From assembly GCF_036246005.1 (NCBI RefSeq), contig NZ_CP109171.1, positions 5,444,001-5,508,000 of the forward strand: a DNA stretch of 64,000 nucleotides. Direction: 5' to 3'. A program made the translations under genes and the position numbers. Below are positions 1 through 7,784 of this stretch, piece by piece (the first letter of the stretch is position 1; each line of letters starts with the position of its first letter). The DNA comes from Streptomyces sp. NBC_01723 (GTDB lineage Bacteria; Actinomycetota; Actinomycetes; Streptomycetales; Streptomycetaceae). The notes under the pieces are model-generated. The model was not told where the DNA came from. It did not search any database and was given only the letters and a program-made list of their open reading frames with translations.

Positions 1-2
1 TG

Positions 3-818
3 GTCGCCCGGCTCGCCCACCGGCACGGGGCGCGCGTGCGGCTGCGGGAGCAGAAGCAGGGCGGGGTCGCGGCCGTCCTCGTCCTGCCCGCTCCGCTGCT
101 CGCACCGGCCCCGCCGGCGGCACTGGCCCCGACCGTGCCGGTGTCCGACGGCACGGGGTCCTTCTCCCTGCCCGGCGCCACTGCGGAGGCCAACTCCAAC
201 GTCCTGCACGGGCGCGCGACGAAGGGTGCGCACCGGAGCGCGGACCCGCTGGTGGCTTCGGCGGAGGAGGCCGTACGGCGCGCGGAGGGGGACGTTACCG
301 CCGCACCGGCCACCGCGGACGCACCGGAGCCGGAACCGGAGCCGGAGGGCGCACCGGCCGCCGAGAGCGACGCAGGGGACACCGACGCGCCCGGCTCCCG
401 GGACGAGACCGCCGCCCTGGGCCGGGACCTCCCCGACGACACCACGATGGCGCTCCTGCTCCCGGCCCAGGCCGGACCACCGGACCTGGAGCCCGCCGCG
501 GACCCGGAGCCCGCTCCCGGACCGGAGCCCGCACGCGACCCGTACGCCGTCGGCCCCGACGCCCACGACCGCGCGCCGGACGAGGCCGAACCCGTCACCG
601 ACAAGGGCCTGCCCAAGCGGACCCCGAAACTCAGCACACCCGCGACGGCACCGCGGCCGCGCACCTCGGGCTCCGTCGACGCCGAGGCACTCCGCCGCCG
701 CCTGGGAGGATTCCGCCAGGGGGCGGAAGCCGGACGACGCGACGTCGAGGCGGAGATCGCCGCGGCGGACACAACCGAAGAAGCCACGGGGGGCACCGTC
801 GAGGAGGCAAGCAGTTGA
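3..818 (+). CDS. cvnA: Conservon sensor histidine kinase CvnA, C-terminal part (5' end outside window)
   Basis: Only the C-terminal end of the protein is present; the reading frame is open from base 3. It opens with VARLAHRHGARVRLRE and a GGVAA motif, which is the last strand and G-box end of a HATPase_c domain as found in Streptomyces nitrate/sulfonate-sensing-type kinases. The remaining roughly 220 residues are a low-complexity Pro/Glu/Ala-rich tail, normal for CvnA proteins and probably disordered. The stop codon overlaps the TTG start of cvnB (TTGA), so the genes are translationally coupled. CvnA is the membrane-associated kinase-like partner of the CvnB-C-D GTPase module. The sensor and membrane segments cannot be seen here. 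Confidence 0.85.
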   Translation, partial: VARLAHRHGARVRLREQKQGGVAAVLVLPAPLLAPAPPAALAPTVPVSDGTGSFSLPGATAEANSNVLHGRATKGAHRSADPLVASAEEAVRRAEGDVTAAPATADAPEPEPEPEGAPAAESDAGDTDAPGSRDETAALGRDLPDDTTMALLLPAQAGPPDLEPAADPEPAPGPEPARDPYAVGPDAHDRAPDEAEPVTDKGLPKRTPKLSTPATAPRPRTSGSVDAEALRRRLGGFRQGAEAGRRDVEAEIAAADTTEEATGGTVEEASS

Positions 819-1318
819 CCGCGCCCAGTACCTTCGGTCTGAGCAGTGAGGCCCGCAATCTCCACTGGCTGCTGACCAACCTCGTGGAGGAGGTGCCCGG
901 CATCCAATCGGTCGCGGTGGTCTCCTCCGACGGCCTCCTGCTCCTCTCCTCCGACCCCGGTCGGAACGAGGAGGCCCGGCAGGTCCGCGAAGCGCCCCGC
1001 ACCGGTCCCCGCGGCTCGGCGGCCGACCTCGCCACCGTCGTCTCCGGCGTGGGCAGCCTGACGATCGGCGCCGCCCGGCTGATGGACTTCGGCACGGTGA
1101 AGCACACGATGGTCGCGATGGACGAGGGCAGCCTGTTCGTGATGTCGATCAGCGACGGCTCGCTGCTCGGCGTGCACGGCTCCGCGGACTGCGACATGAG
1201 TGTCGTCGCGTACCACATGGCGCTCTTCGTCGGCCGCGCCGGCCATGTCCTGACGCCCGAACTCCGCAGCGAGCTGCGGAAGTCCCTGGAGTCCGAGTCG
1301 ACGGGGAGCGCCCGATGA
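815..1318 (+). CDS. cvnB: Conservon protein CvnB, roadblock/LC7 domain
   Basis: A 167-residue protein with the roadblock/LC7 fold running through most of its length (NLHWLLTNLVEEVPGIQSVAV, then SSDGLLLLSS). Roadblock proteins of bacterial conservons are thought to act as regulators or scaffolds for the partner small GTPase. The start is TTG at 815, chosen because GAGGAGG lies 7 nt upstream and it gives TTGA overlap with cvnA. The 3' end overlaps cvnC by ATGA. In Streptomyces, cvn operons form membrane complexes resembling eukaryotic G-protein systems and influence development and secondary metabolism. Which conservon number this is cannot be told from the window. Confidence 0.93.
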   Translation: MTAPSTFGLSSEARNLHWLLTNLVEEVPGIQSVAVVSSDGLLLLSSDPGRNEEARQVREAPRTGPRGSAADLATVVSGVGSLTIGAARLMDFGTVKHTMVAMDEGSLFVMSISDGSLLGVHGSADCDMSVVAYHMALFVGRAGHVLTPELRSELRKSLESESTGSAR

Positions 1319-1755
1319 GCAGCAGTCCCGGGAACAGCCGGGGGAACCTCCCCGTACGCGGCGCAGACCGCAAACCCGCCCGCGTACGCCCCTACTCGCT
1401 CACCGGCGGACGGACCCGCTTCGGCCACGTCCTGCTGGTCGAGACGTTCGTCGGCGCCACGGCCGGCACCGCCGCGCTCGAAGCCGCCGAGGAGCGCAAG
1501 GAACTGACGAACGGCGGCCTGACCTCCCGCGTGATGCCGGAGATGCGGGCCATCGTCGAACTGTGCCGCCGTATGCGTACGGTGGCCGAGATCGCCGCGC
1601 TGCTGAAGATGCCGCTCGGCGTGGTCCGCGTGCTCCTCAGCGACCTGGCGGACCAGGGAAAGATCCGTGTGTACGGCACCGGGACCGGCCACGGCACGGG
1701 CCGCCCGGACCGCGCTCTGCTCGAAAGGGTGCTCAGTGGACTCCGTCGTCTCTGA
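1315..1755 (+). CDS. cvnC: Conservon protein CvnC, DUF742
   Basis: A 146-residue DUF742 protein. It shows the family hallmarks VRPYSLTGGRTRF near residue 23 and a winged-helix-like C-terminal part (ELCRRMRTVAEIAALLKMPLGVVRVLLSDL). The exact role is unknown; the family is found almost only between a roadblock protein and a CvnD GTPase. The start ATG overlaps the cvnB stop (ATGA) and the 3' end overlaps the GTG start of cvnD by 20 bp. The four genes are therefore one tightly coupled transcription unit. Confidence 0.93.
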   Translation: MSSSPGNSRGNLPVRGADRKPARVRPYSLTGGRTRFGHVLLVETFVGATAGTAALEAAEERKELTNGGLTSRVMPEMRAIVELCRRMRTVAEIAALLKMPLGVVRVLLSDLADQGKIRVYGTGTGHGTGRPDRALLERVLSGLRRL

Positions 1756-2377
1756 CGCCGCCGCCTCCGGCGTCTCCCCGCTCGTCGACCCCGACGAGCC
1801 CGCACAGCCCTGGCAGACGGACCCGACCCGCGCGCCCATAGCCACGAAGATCGTGGTGGCGGGCGGTTTCGGCGTCGGCAAGACCACGCTGGTCACCGCC
1901 GTCTCGGAGATCACGCCCCTGCAGACCGAGGCGCTGATGACCGAGGCGAGCGAGGAGACCGACGACCTCACCGCCACCCCGGGCAAGCTCACCACCACCG
2001 TGGCCATGGACTTCGGCCGCATCACGCTCGACGACGACCTGGTGCTCTACCTGTTCGGCACGCCGGGCCAGCAGCGGTTCTGGTTCATGTGGGACGACCT
2101 GGTGCGCGGCGCGATCGGCGCCGTCGTGCTGGCCGACACCCGGCGCCTGAAGGACTGCTTCCCGGCGCTGGACTACTTCGAGAGCTGCGGACTGCCGTAC
2201 GTCGTCGCCGTGAACCACTTCGACGGCAGCGAGCTGTTCGGGGCGGAGGACGTGCGGGAGGCGCTGACGATCCCCGCGCACATACCTGTAATGATCATGG
2301 ATGCGCGCCGTCGGATCTCGGCCATCGAGACCCTCTTGTCCCTCGTGGGCCACGCGCTCGACGAAACCCCCGAGTAG
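1736..2377 (+). CDS. cvnD: Conservon small GTPase CvnD
   Basis: A Ras-like/MglA-like GTP-binding protein of 213 residues. The P-loop is GGFGVGKTTL at about residues 42-51, Walker B/G3 is LFGTPGQQRFW near residues 106-116, and the NKxD-equivalent is VNHFDG. GTG 1736 is chosen as start because it matches the usual CvnD N terminus (xDSVVSDA) and gives a 20-bp overlap with cvnC. An upstream in-frame GTG at 1667 would add 23 residues lying wholly inside cvnC and is less likely. CvnD is the switch of the conservon complex, probably controlled by CvnB. Confidence 0.93.
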   Translation: MDSVVSDAAASGVSPLVDPDEPAQPWQTDPTRAPIATKIVVAGGFGVGKTTLVTAVSEITPLQTEALMTEASEETDDLTATPGKLTTTVAMDFGRITLDDDLVLYLFGTPGQQRFWFMWDDLVRGAIGAVVLADTRRLKDCFPALDYFESCGLPYVVAVNHFDGSELFGAEDVREALTIPAHIPVMIMDARRRISAIETLLSLVGHALDETPE

Positions 2378-2410
2378 TCCCCGAGCAGTCCCCTTAGGAG
2401 CGTCCCCCGC

Positions 2411-3664
2411 ATGCGGAAGATACTCGTCGTCGGAGCCGGCCAGTCCGGTCTCCAGCTCGCCCTCGGCCTCCAGTCGCACGGCTACGAGGTCACCCTGATG
2501 TCCAACCGGACCGCGGACGAGATCCGCACCGGCCGGGTCATGTCGACGCAGTGCATGTTCCACACGGCACTCCAGCACGAGCGCGACCTCCAGCTGAACT
2601 TCTGGGAGTCCCAGGCCCCGAAGATCGAGGGACTCGGCGTCTCGGTCGCCGCTCCCGGCTCGCACGACCCGGGCCCGACCCAGCGCGCGATCGACTGGCT
2701 GGGCCGGCTCGACGGCTTCGCGCAGTCCGTCGACCAGCGGGTGAAGATGGCCGGCTGGATGGAGACCTTCGCCCAGCGCGGCGGCCAGCTGGTCATCCAC
2801 GGCGCGGCCGTCGGCGACCTGGACTACTTCTCCCGCGCCTACGACCTGGTGCTGGTCTCCGCGGGCAAGGGCGAGCTGGTCCAGATGTTCGGCCGCGACG
2901 CCTCCCGCTCCCCGTACGCCGAGCCGCAGCGCGCCCTCGCGGTGGCCTACGTGCACGGGCTGGGCCCGCGCCCGGAGCACCCGGAGACCGAGGCCGTCCG
3001 CTGCAACCTGGTCCCCGGCGTCGGCGAGCTGTTCATCATGCCGACGTTCACCACCTCCGGCCGCGCGGACATCCTGTTCTGGGAGGGCATACCCGGCGGC
3101 CCGCTGGACGCCTTCAAGGACGTCAAGGACCCGGCCGAGCACCTCTCCCTGACCCTGGAGCTCATGGAGAAGTTCGTGCCCTGGGAGTACGCCCGGGCCA
3201 CCAAGGTCGAGCTGACCGACGCCGGCGGCACGCTGGCCGGCCGCTACGCCCCCACCGTCCGCAACCCGATCGGCCGGCTCCCCGGCGGCGGTCTGGTCCT
3301 CGGCGTGGCCGACGTGGTCGTCGCCAACGACCCGATCACCGGTCAGGGCTCCAACTCCGCCTCCAAGTGCGCGGCCGCCTACCTCGCCTCGATCCTGGAA
3401 CAGGGCGACGGGGAGTTCGACGAGGCGTGGATGCGGCAGACCTTCGACCGCTACTGGCAGACCGCCCAGCACGTCACCAAGTGGACGAACGCCATGCTCG
3501 CGCCGCCGCCGGAGCACATCCTGAACCTCATCGGCGCCGCCGGTCAGCTCCAGCCCGCCGCCGACCGCTTCGCCAACGGCTTCAACGACCCGTCCGACTT
3601 CGAGAACTTCTTCTACGAGCCGGCGAAGACCGAGGCCTACCTCGCCGAGATCTCCGGAGCGTAG
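2411..3664 (+). CDS. StyA-like (styrene monooxygenase family) flavoprotein
   Basis: A 417-residue FAD-dependent monooxygenase. The N terminus is a Rossmann dinucleotide fold (ILVVGAGQSGLQLALGL, GxGxxG), and the length and central part fit the styrene-monooxygenase StyA subfamily. This subfamily normally needs reduced FAD from a separate reductase; no StyB-like gene lies in the window. It begins 33 bp after cvnD, behind an AGGAG, so it is probably the last gene of the conservon operon. Conservons often end with an oxidative enzyme such as a P450, so a flavin oxygenase here may be the downstream partner. The substrate is unknown. Confidence 0.8.
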   Translation: MRKILVVGAGQSGLQLALGLQSHGYEVTLMSNRTADEIRTGRVMSTQCMFHTALQHERDLQLNFWESQAPKIEGLGVSVAAPGSHDPGPTQRAIDWLGRLDGFAQSVDQRVKMAGWMETFAQRGGQLVIHGAAVGDLDYFSRAYDLVLVSAGKGELVQMFGRDASRSPYAEPQRALAVAYVHGLGPRPEHPETEAVRCNLVPGVGELFIMPTFTTSGRADILFWEGIPGGPLDAFKDVKDPAEHLSLTLELMEKFVPWEYARATKVELTDAGGTLAGRYAPTVRNPIGRLPGGGLVLGVADVVVANDPITGQGSNSASKCAAAYLASILEQGDGEFDEAWMRQTFDRYWQTAQHVTKWTNAMLAPPPEHILNLIGAAGQLQPAADRFANGFNDPSDFENFFYEPAKTEAYLAEISGA

Positions 3665-3826
3665 GCCTCCGGCGGACGGACGTGGACTCTCGCCGCGTTC
3701 GGCCCACGCGCCCCTGCCGGACGGCTACGGGCGGCGGTGGGGCTCCTCTCGGGCTCGGTGGGGACGCCGACCCCGGGGGATGCCCTTGAGGCCGTCGGCG
3801 GACGACCGGCGGGCGCCCGGCTCGTT

Positions 3827-4981
3827 TCACCCGCGTGCGTGTACACGCGGCGGCCCCGCCGTGGCGTACCCCTCGTCCGATCCGTCCGTCGCCCCCTCGG
3901 GGAGTCCCGGTGGGGTGTAGCGCGCCAAGGGCTCACCCGCGGGGTCGGGGCGCACCGCGCCCAGGACCGGGTTGGCGGCGATCGGGGAGACCTTGACCTC
4001 GGCGCCGGGGCGGGGGGCCTGGACGACCATGCCGTCACCGAGGTACATCGCGACGTGGGTGGCCTCGGGGAAGTACACGACGAGGTCACCCGGCCGCAGT
4101 TCGCCGAGCGGCACACGGTCCAGCCGGGCCCACTGCTCCTGGCTGGTCCGGGGGATCGCCGTCCCGGCCCGGCCCCAGGCCACCGAGGTGAGCCCCGAGC
4201 AGTCGTACGACGCCGGGCCCTCCGCGCCCCATTCGTACGGCTTGCCGAGCTGCTCCACCGCGAAGCGCACCGCCCGGTCGCCCGCCCCCGACGGCTTGGC
4301 GTCGTCGCCGAGCGCGCCGGACGCCATGAACCGCTCCTGCGCGTCGGCGATCCCGCTCCGCTCGAACTCCGCCAGCGCGGCCAGCTCCGCGGGGCTGAGC
4401 GAGGCCAGCAGCTCCTCGACGGCGTGCAGCCGGTCGCGTACGGCGTCCCGCTCGCCGACCTGGCGTACGGCGAGGGAGCGTTGCGCGTCCAGGGCCTCGC
4501 GCGCCCGCCGGGCCAGCTCGTCGGCCTTCTTCGTGTCGCCGGTCAGGCGGCCCACCGTCTCGGCGCGTTCCCGGGCCAGCTGCCCGATCACATGGCCCTG
4601 GTCGAGGGCGTGCTGCGGATCGCGGGCCAGCAGCAGCCGCAGATAGGGGGAGAGGTCGCTGCTGTTCTGGTACTGCTGCCGGGCCAGCCGCCCGGCCGCG
4701 CCCCGGCTGTCGCTCAGCGAGTGCCGGGTCCGGGCCAGTTCGGCGTCCAGCCGCCGTACCTCGGCCCGCTGCCGGGTCAGCCGCACCTCGGTGCCGTTGT
4801 AGGTCTCGGTGGCCTTCTCCGCCTCCCGGTACAGCTCCTGAAGGTCCGTCAGCAGTTCCGACAGGGGGCGGCCCGCGCCGGCCCCGCCGGGTTCGGGCGC
4901 GGCCGCGGCGGGTCCGGGCGCCAGGGCGATCCCGGCCGCCATCGCCGCCGTACACACCAGACGCAGAAGCCTTCCTGACAC
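3827..4981 (-). CDS. Secreted coiled-coil NlpC/P60 peptidoglycan hydrolase
   Basis: A 384-residue exported wall hydrolase. It has a signal peptide (residues 1 to about 28, ending AAAAPEP), a long helical coiled-coil region at about residues 38-200 rich in Arg/Glu/Leu, and a C-terminal NlpC/P60 cysteine peptidase domain. The domain contains YDCSGLTSVAWG (catalytic Cys) and ATHVAMYLGDG (catalytic His). The family cuts D-Glu-mDAP bonds in peptide stems, as RipA-type enzymes do in actinobacteria, and the coiled coil normally blocks or positions the active site. The start is GTG at 4981 with GGAGG 7 nt upstream. It is convergent with the styA-like gene; the 162-bp gap between them shows nothing clear. 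Confidence 0.9.
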   Translation of the reverse strand: MSGRLLRLVCTAAMAAGIALAPGPAAAAPEPGGAGAGRPLSELLTDLQELYREAEKATETYNGTEVRLTRQRAEVRRLDAELARTRHSLSDSRGAAGRLARQQYQNSSDLSPYLRLLLARDPQHALDQGHVIGQLARERAETVGRLTGDTKKADELARRAREALDAQRSLAVRQVGERDAVRDRLHAVEELLASLSPAELAALAEFERSGIADAQERFMASGALGDDAKPSGAGDRAVRFAVEQLGKPYEWGAEGPASYDCSGLTSVAWGRAGTAIPRTSQEQWARLDRVPLGELRPGDLVVYFPEATHVAMYLGDGMVVQAPRPGAEVKVSPIAANPVLGAVRPDPAGEPLARYTPPGLPEGATDGSDEGYATAGPPRVHARG

Positions 4982-5084
4982 GTCATCACCTCCGCTGCGG
5001 GGCGGCGGGTCCGCTCCGCACCGCGAGCCTGTGACGTGCCCGTGGGTTCCGCGCGCCGAGTGTGGGCGGTTCGGCGCAACGGGG

Positions 5085-5414
5085 TCACCCGTCGGCGTCG
5101 TCCGGCTTGCCGCCCGGCGTGGCGTCTGGAGCGGCGCCCGGTCCGGCCTTCGGGTCCGGCTTGGACCAGGGCCACTTCCGGCCGGAGCCGAGCCGGCCCT
5201 CGGGGTCGTACGCGTACTTCCAGCGGGCGAACCCGAGTCCGCCGCGCCCGTCGCGAGGCACGCGCCGGTAGACGAGCACCGTGGGCGGCCCGCCGTCCGG
5301 GTCCGGTACGGGGATGCGGTACGTCTTCGGCGGGTGCCCGGTCATGCCGACCAGGACGGGCAGCACCCGCCCGTCCATCGGGCCGCCCTCGAAGGGGGTG
5401 TCTTCGCTCTTCAC
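5085..5414 (-). CDS. Conserved small hypothetical protein
   Basis: A 109-residue soluble protein that I do not recognise. It has no signal peptide or membrane segment. The centre contains KTYRIPVPDPDGGPPTVLVYRR and a Trp/Lys/Pro-rich stretch (ARWKYAYDPEGR), and the last 30 residues are Gly/Pro/Asp-rich. The GTG start lies 31 bp downstream of the TetR gene on the same strand, so it is probably cotranscribed with it. No function is inferred. Confidence 0.65.
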   Translation of the reverse strand: MKSEDTPFEGGPMDGRVLPVLVGMTGHPPKTYRIPVPDPDGGPPTVLVYRRVPRDGRGGLGFARWKYAYDPEGRLGSGRKWPWSKPDPKAGPGAAPDATPGGKPDDADG

Positions 5415-5445
5415 GGCACCAGTGTCAGTGATCCGAGCGGCGGTG

Positions 5446-6099
5446 TCAGATGTCCGCCGCCACCGCCTCGACCAGCGCCGAGGTCTGCGGGTCGCGTCGG
5501 GCGGTGACCGTCAGCACCGCGAGGAACTGCTCCACGAGCCAGTCCCGCAGCTCGTCGAGGGGCGGCTGCTTCTCCTCGTCCAGCCAGATCAGCGAGGCCG
5601 CCTCCACCGCCGTGATCCACATCCGGACGGTCATCCGCAACCGGGGGCCGGGCTCGGCCACGTCCAGGTGGCTCATGATGTGCTCGGCCGCGGCCCGGCG
5701 CACCCCGTCCACGATGGAGGAGGTCCGCGAGGTCTCCGCCACGCTGCCGCCGCGCAGCAGCGCGCTGAAGCCGGTGTCGTGCTGGTCGACGAAGGTGAGG
5801 TAGCGGTCCAGGGCCCGGGTCAGCCGGGCCAGCAGCGGTCCCTCGCGGGGCTCGTCGAAGCAGAGCCGCAGCTCGTCGGCGGCCGACCGCAGCGCGGCCT
5901 CGTACAGCTGCTGCTTGCCGCCCGGGAAGTACCGGTACACCAGCGGCCGCGAGACCCCGGCCTGCTCGGCCACGTCGTCGAGGGAGACGTCCTCCGGGGG
6001 CCGGTGCGCGAAGAGCGCGAGCGCCGCGTCGAGCAGCTGGACGCGGCGCTCCTCGACGCTGAGCCGGCGGTAGGCGGGGGTGGGAGCCTGCGGGGTCAT
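5446..6099 (-). CDS. TetR-family transcriptional regulator
   Basis: A 217-residue TetR repressor. The N-terminal helix-turn-helix spans about residues 15-60, with AALALFAHRPPEDVSLDDVA followed by EQAGVSRPLVYRYFPGGKQ. The remainder is the helical ligand-binding domain (ALDRYLTFVDQHDTGFSALL). ATG 6099 is chosen because upstream in-frame sequence up to 6414 runs into the aurF-like gene and is not TetR-like. It sits 62 bp downstream of the diiron oxygenase gene on the same strand, so it may control that gene and itself. The inducer is unknown. Confidence 0.9.
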   Translation of the reverse strand: MTPQAPTPAYRRLSVEERRVQLLDAALALFAHRPPEDVSLDDVAEQAGVSRPLVYRYFPGGKQQLYEAALRSAADELRLCFDEPREGPLLARLTRALDRYLTFVDQHDTGFSALLRGGSVAETSRTSSIVDGVRRAAAEHIMSHLDVAEPGPRLRMTVRMWITAVEAASLIWLDEEKQPPLDELRDWLVEQFLAVLTVTARRDPQTSALVEAVAADI

Positions 6100-6161
6100 G
6101 AACCGCAGCGTAACCCGCACCTCCCGGCCACCCCGCACGTGAGCGGCCCGTACCGGCCTCG

Positions 6162-7100
6162 CTAGGCCAGCAGTCCCGACGACCTCCACAGCCGCCGTCC
6201 GACCCCCCGCAGGACCCCGATGTCGTCCAAGAAGTCGGTGAGGCGCTTCGCGCCGGTCTGCATGATCTCCCGGCGGTGGCCGCTGGCCTTGACCTGCGCC
6301 AGGGCCTCGCGCTTGTCGAGGCCCACGTTCGTGTAGACCTCCGGGTTGACGAAGGCGACGGAGAAGACACGGGCGAACTCGCCGGAGGTGATCCGGGTGA
6401 ACTCCTGCGACCACTTCGGGGCCGTCACCATCTGGCGGCGCAGCTCCTCACGGGCGTAGCGCACGTGCCGGGCCTCCTCCACGACGTGGATGCGCGTGAC
6501 GCCCCGGACCAGCGGCTGGATCCGCTCGTCGGGGAAGGTCAGCCGCTGCATCCAGTCCAGGACCTCCTCGCCGAGCAGCGTGGCGGTGAAGGAGCCGGGC
6601 GTGGTGGAGATCGTCTTGAAGAGGCGGCCGAGGTGCTGGTGGATCGGGCTCACCGGGTACCAGGGCGTCTCGCCGCGGGTTATCAGCCGGGCGAACATCT
6701 TGGAGTGCCGGCACTCGTCCTCGATCTCGGTCAGCGCGTAGCGCACGTGCGCGCTCGTCGCCGCCTTGTCGTAGATGTGCCGCACCAGCAGCTGCATGAG
6801 GATCAGCTCGAACCAGATGCCGAGGGAGGCGAGCGCGGCGGCCTCGTGCTGGGAGAGCACGATGCGCTGCTCCTCGCTCATCCGCTTCCACATCGGGGTG
6901 TCGTACAGCGACACCAGCTCCGGCGGCCAGAACCACTTGCCGTCCTCGAACGGCGCCTCCCAGTCCAGCTCCTTGTCCGGGTCGAAGGAGTGCTTGGCGG
7001 ACGAGTCCAGCAGCCGTTCGGCCACCTGCTCACGGTCCTTGAGCAGGCCGAGCGCGTCGCGCAGACCGTCGAGCGCGTCGGCTTCCGTCAGGGTCGTCAT
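6162..7100 (-). CDS. AurF-family diiron oxygenase
   Basis: A 312-residue ferritin-like, non-haem diiron protein of the AurF (p-aminobenzoate N-oxygenase) family. Metal-ligand helices are visible: HEAAALASLGIWFE, EDECRHSKMFARL (ExxRH) and EEARHVRYAREEL (EEARH). AurF-type enzymes oxidise aryl-amines or related groups using O2; the substrate here cannot be named. No amine-forming pathway genes are adjacent. A TetR gene follows 62 bp downstream. The start is ATG at 7100 after a 135-bp upstream region that carries a promoter-like sequence and an imperfect palindrome. Confidence 0.85.
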   Translation of the reverse strand: MTTLTEADALDGLRDALGLLKDREQVAERLLDSSAKHSFDPDKELDWEAPFEDGKWFWPPELVSLYDTPMWKRMSEEQRIVLSQHEAAALASLGIWFELILMQLLVRHIYDKAATSAHVRYALTEIEDECRHSKMFARLITRGETPWYPVSPIHQHLGRLFKTISTTPGSFTATLLGEEVLDWMQRLTFPDERIQPLVRGVTRIHVVEEARHVRYAREELRRQMVTAPKWSQEFTRITSGEFARVFSVAFVNPEVYTNVGLDKREALAQVKASGHRREIMQTGAKRLTDFLDDIGVLRGVGRRLWRSSGLLA

Positions 7101-7140
7101 GGCTGTCCCACCTAGTCGTGTTACCCGCGGTCACTCTGAC

Positions 7141-7180
7141 TGACTCGTCTTATGAGACTGCGTGTCAGCAAGCTCGTCAA
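7141..7180 (-). promoter_or_regulatory. Promoter region and imperfect palindrome upstream of the aurF-like gene
   Basis: Read on the minus strand, TTGACG (7175-7180) could be a -35 element. A TCATAA/CATAAG stretch near 7150 could be the -10, with a 17-19 bp spacer. Overlapping it is an imperfect palindrome with outer TGAC (7141-7144) and GTCA (7164-7167) around TCTTATGAGA. Its size and position suit a TetR-type operator. The assignment to the adjacent TetR protein is inferred only from position. Confidence 0.4.
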
Positions 7181-7235
7181 TCCCCCGCGCACGACTTGTT
7201 GACCGCGAGTAAAGAAGTGAGTGGCGCTCAGGTTG

Positions 7236-7739
7236 TCAGGGCGAGCAGCCCAGCCCCTCCGGCACCTCGCCCGTCTCCGGCGCCGTCGCCCCCGCCGGGA
7301 AGGAGGTCCGCAGCGTGAACGCGTACGGCGTGGGCCCGTGCGTCCTCAGGTGCAGCAGCCGCGTCTCCGCCTCCGCGACCGTGGGCCGGTGCCCCGCCGG
7401 GACCCACCACAAGGTGGTGACCGCCTCCGCGAGCCGCTCGAACCACTCCCGCCGGCGGGCCGGCATCTCCCGGTGCCGCCCCTGGTACATGAAGGCCGTC
7501 AGGGCGTCCGCGTCCCGCCACACCGACATGTTGATGATCAGCCAGGAGTCCCCGAAGACGGGGATGTCGGTCGCGTCCCCCGCCTCGCTCTGGAGCCGCC
7601 ACACGAACCCGTCGGCGGCGTCCGCCGCGGCGTTCACCGGGTCGAGCGCGTCCATGAAGTCCTTCAACTGCGGTGAGTCCAAAGGGGCCTTGAGGCGAGC
7701 GATGTTGACCTGGGCGAGTTCGTACACGGCGTCAGTCAT
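7236..7739 (-). CDS. DUF3291 domain protein
   Basis: A 167-residue protein matching DUF3291: YELAQVNIARLKAPLDSPQLKDF at the start, GFVWRLQ, SWLIINMSVWRDADALTAFMYQGRH and WFERL, ending with a Phe/Thr-rich strand. The fold resembles ABM/dimeric alpha-beta barrel proteins. The enzymatic role is not established. No Shine-Dalgarno sequence precedes ATG 7739. Instead TAACGT (minus strand, 7747-7752) lies 7 nt upstream, so the mRNA may be leaderless. Confidence 0.85.
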   Translation of the reverse strand: MTDAVYELAQVNIARLKAPLDSPQLKDFMDALDPVNAAADAADGFVWRLQSEAGDATDIPVFGDSWLIINMSVWRDADALTAFMYQGRHREMPARRREWFERLAEAVTTLWWVPAGHRPTVAEAETRLLHLRTHGPTPYAFTLRTSFPAGATAPETGEVPEGLGCSP

Positions 7740-7746
7740 GTACCGA

Positions 7747-7752
7747 ACGTTA
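7747..7752 (-). promoter_or_regulatory. Putative -10 element for leaderless DUF3291 gene
   Basis: TAACGT on the minus strand ends 7 nt before ATG 7739, with no purine-rich ribosome site between. That spacing would place the transcription start at the A of ATG. No clear -35 was identified. Confidence 0.4.
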
Positions 7753-7784
7753 GGTCGGGCCGTCGGCGCGGTGGTACCCCCGTC

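Noticed and set aside
1733..3517. 594-codon minus-strand frame over cvnD and the StyA-like gene
   Set aside because: It is the high-GC antisense shadow of two well-supported plus-strand genes; its translation has no recognisable domain.
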